Part shown: positions 62,911 to 64,000 of the stretch, in pieces | Layout of the letters: each line of letters opens with the position of its first letter | How positions within the stretch are numbered: the first letter of the stretch is position 1 | From: Bacteroidales bacterium | GTDB lineage: Bacteria; Bacteroidota; Bacteroidia; Bacteroidales; UBA6680 | NCBI GenBank assembly: GCA_025210735.1 | Contig: JAOARD010000027.1 | Coordinates: 1 to 64,000, forward strand | Length of the DNA: 64,000 nucleotides | Direction: 5' to 3' | The notes under the pieces: model-generated | What the model was told of the DNA's origin: nothing | Database searches by the model: none | Seen by the model: only the letters and a program-made list of their open reading frames with translations | Translations under genes and position numbers: made by a program

Positions 62911-64000
62911 TGAGAGAGAAAAAAATTACTTTAATATTTATTCTGATAGCTTTTATCGGAAATTCTCTAATAGGTCAGGATATAATTTCTGATCTATATC
63001 AGGTTAATAAAACTAATAATAATTCTATTGAAAGCCCTGATATGGCAATGCACCCTGATGGTGATTATGTAATTGTATGGAAATCGCTTTCACATGATGC
63101 TACCAGTTATAATAGATTTCGGTCTGCAATATGGGGAAAGCAGTTTGATGCAAATGGGGTTAAAAAACAAGATGATTACCAGTTGCCAAGATATTTTATA
63201 TATGCTGAGGCTTTTAATGGTAATCCTAGTGTGGCTGTTAAAGATAAAAACGAGTTTACAGCATTTTGGGAGACTCACTTTTATAGTGGAGTAGAAGCAA
63301 CTCCAAGCAGAAAAATAGTCAGAAAGCATAATTACGATTTAAATAGTCCTGCTTTGAATAATTATATCCCGAATGACTATGATAAAAGATTTCAGTTTGT
63401 GGAGGATATAAACTGGCATAAAGCAGGCCCATTCAGTTACAGCCCGCAGGTTGATATTACTCCTTATGACGAAAAGAAATTTTCTAACTATACATATGCA
63501 TGGGTAAAAGATAGTGAGAACGGACAATCAAATATTTTTGTAAAATACTATGCCGGAAGGGGTGTAGGATTTGGTATTAGTGGAACTGTAAACGCTACAG
63601 ATGATATACAAGGACAGTATAGAAACCCAAGAATTCTTAAATATGGCGATCTGGGGACTTTGAATTTTATTCTTGTTTTTGAGAAACATGTTAATAATAA
63701 GTGGGAGTTGCATGCAAGAAGATACAGTTATAGTACTGCTGATGATAAATTTAACAGAGGAGATGAACTTGTGGTTGCAACTCAAACCTATGGAATTTCA
63801 AAATACTCAGCATCAGTAAGAAAAACAGGTGAATTTGCCGTGGTTTGGTCTGAACAACAGGATGAAAATAACTCTGTAATTTATACAAAAATTTATGATG
63901 TTAATGACAATCCTACAAATAAAAAGAGTGTACACAATGCTAATGGATGCAGAAATATTAATCCATCTGTTACAGTAAATGCTTCAGGTAATTTTTTATA
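62911..64000 (+). CDS. Secreted protein, 3' end outside window
   Basis: ATG at 62911, open to the last base (363 codons visible, no stop). The signal peptide MREKKITLIFILIAFIGN ends at about SLIGQ (residue 23). The mature part contains repeated blade-like units: SPDMAMHPDGDYVIVWKS, SVAVKDKNEFTAFWET, SVRKTGEFAVVWSEQ and NPSVTVNASGNF. The P-x-V-x-x-x-x-x-G-x-F/Y-x-V-x-W pattern suggests a beta-propeller or similar repeat fold, as in large secreted Bacteroidota proteins. A T9SS sorting domain would be expected beyond the window edge. Confidence 0.85.

Noticed and set aside
1..64000. tRNA, rRNA, transposase, prophage or integrase genes
   Set aside because: None were seen by eye. No tRNA-like clover-leaf or conserved T-loop sequence was found, and no transposase motif appears in any translated frame.

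Overview
The window looks like a chromosomal segment of an AT-rich, anaerobe-like member of the Bacteroidota, probably Bacteroidales or Marinilabiliales. The evidence is several giant secreted proteins ending in type IX secretion (T9SS) type A sorting domains (YPNP...GIY/GVY...K motifs), many Bacteroidota-style lipoproteins and signal peptides ending in Q, an OMP_b-brl_3 outer-membrane barrel, LytS/LytTR regulation, and short intergenic palindromes. I saw no rRNA, tRNA, transposase, phage or CRISPR locus.

Layout. (1) 1-7038: two paralogous T9SS surface proteins made almost wholly of bacterial Ig-like (Big_2) repeats, with a duplicated-domain lipoprotein between them on the minus strand. (2) 7106-13128: a lipoprotein, a Spy/CpxP-like protein and a carboxypeptidase-regulatory/beta-barrel outer-membrane protein (all minus), divergent from a LytS-type histidine kinase and LytTR regulator. 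Three matching 21-bp-period direct repeats lie upstream of the kinase, the barrel and the Spy-like gene, suggesting one self-contained envelope regulon. (3) 13549-17382: an Ntn-hydrolase-like protein, an overlapping unknown protein, an asparaginase-lectin fusion that has lost its nucleophile, and a tubby-like membrane-tail protein. This is the strongest candidate for an undescribed system. (4) 17578-20986: rhomboid protease, RNA ligase and HD-polynucleotide kinase packed as one RNA-repair operon. (5) 21057-23529: DUF2249/CMD-like, DUF1858, hemerythrin-like and LuxR-type proteins, plausibly a nitrosative or oxidative stress group. (6) 23727-27222: secreted protein, SUMF1-type lipoprotein, a small ORF between inverted palindromes, and a DUF6261-like protein. 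(7) 27939-35086: a co-directional island of TPR, membrane, SseB-like, TonB-C-like and orphan genes, interrupted by a 45-bp tandem array. (8) 35566-40024: TPR/HTH regulator, exported class I glutamine amidotransferase, membrane protein, HAD phosphatase. (9) 40622-57926: three consecutive giant T9SS proteins, the middle one carrying a clostripain-like (C11) protease domain. (10) 57927-64000: strong terminator, 84-bp tandem repeats, two orphan secreted proteins, an XRE-membrane regulator, a DUF1016/YhcG nuclease, and the 5' part of another secreted protein that runs off the window.

Family names come from motif recognition by eye. No database search was run. Starts were moved to internal ATGs wherever the longest open frame began with a weak codon ahead of a clear signal peptide or an ATGA overlap.
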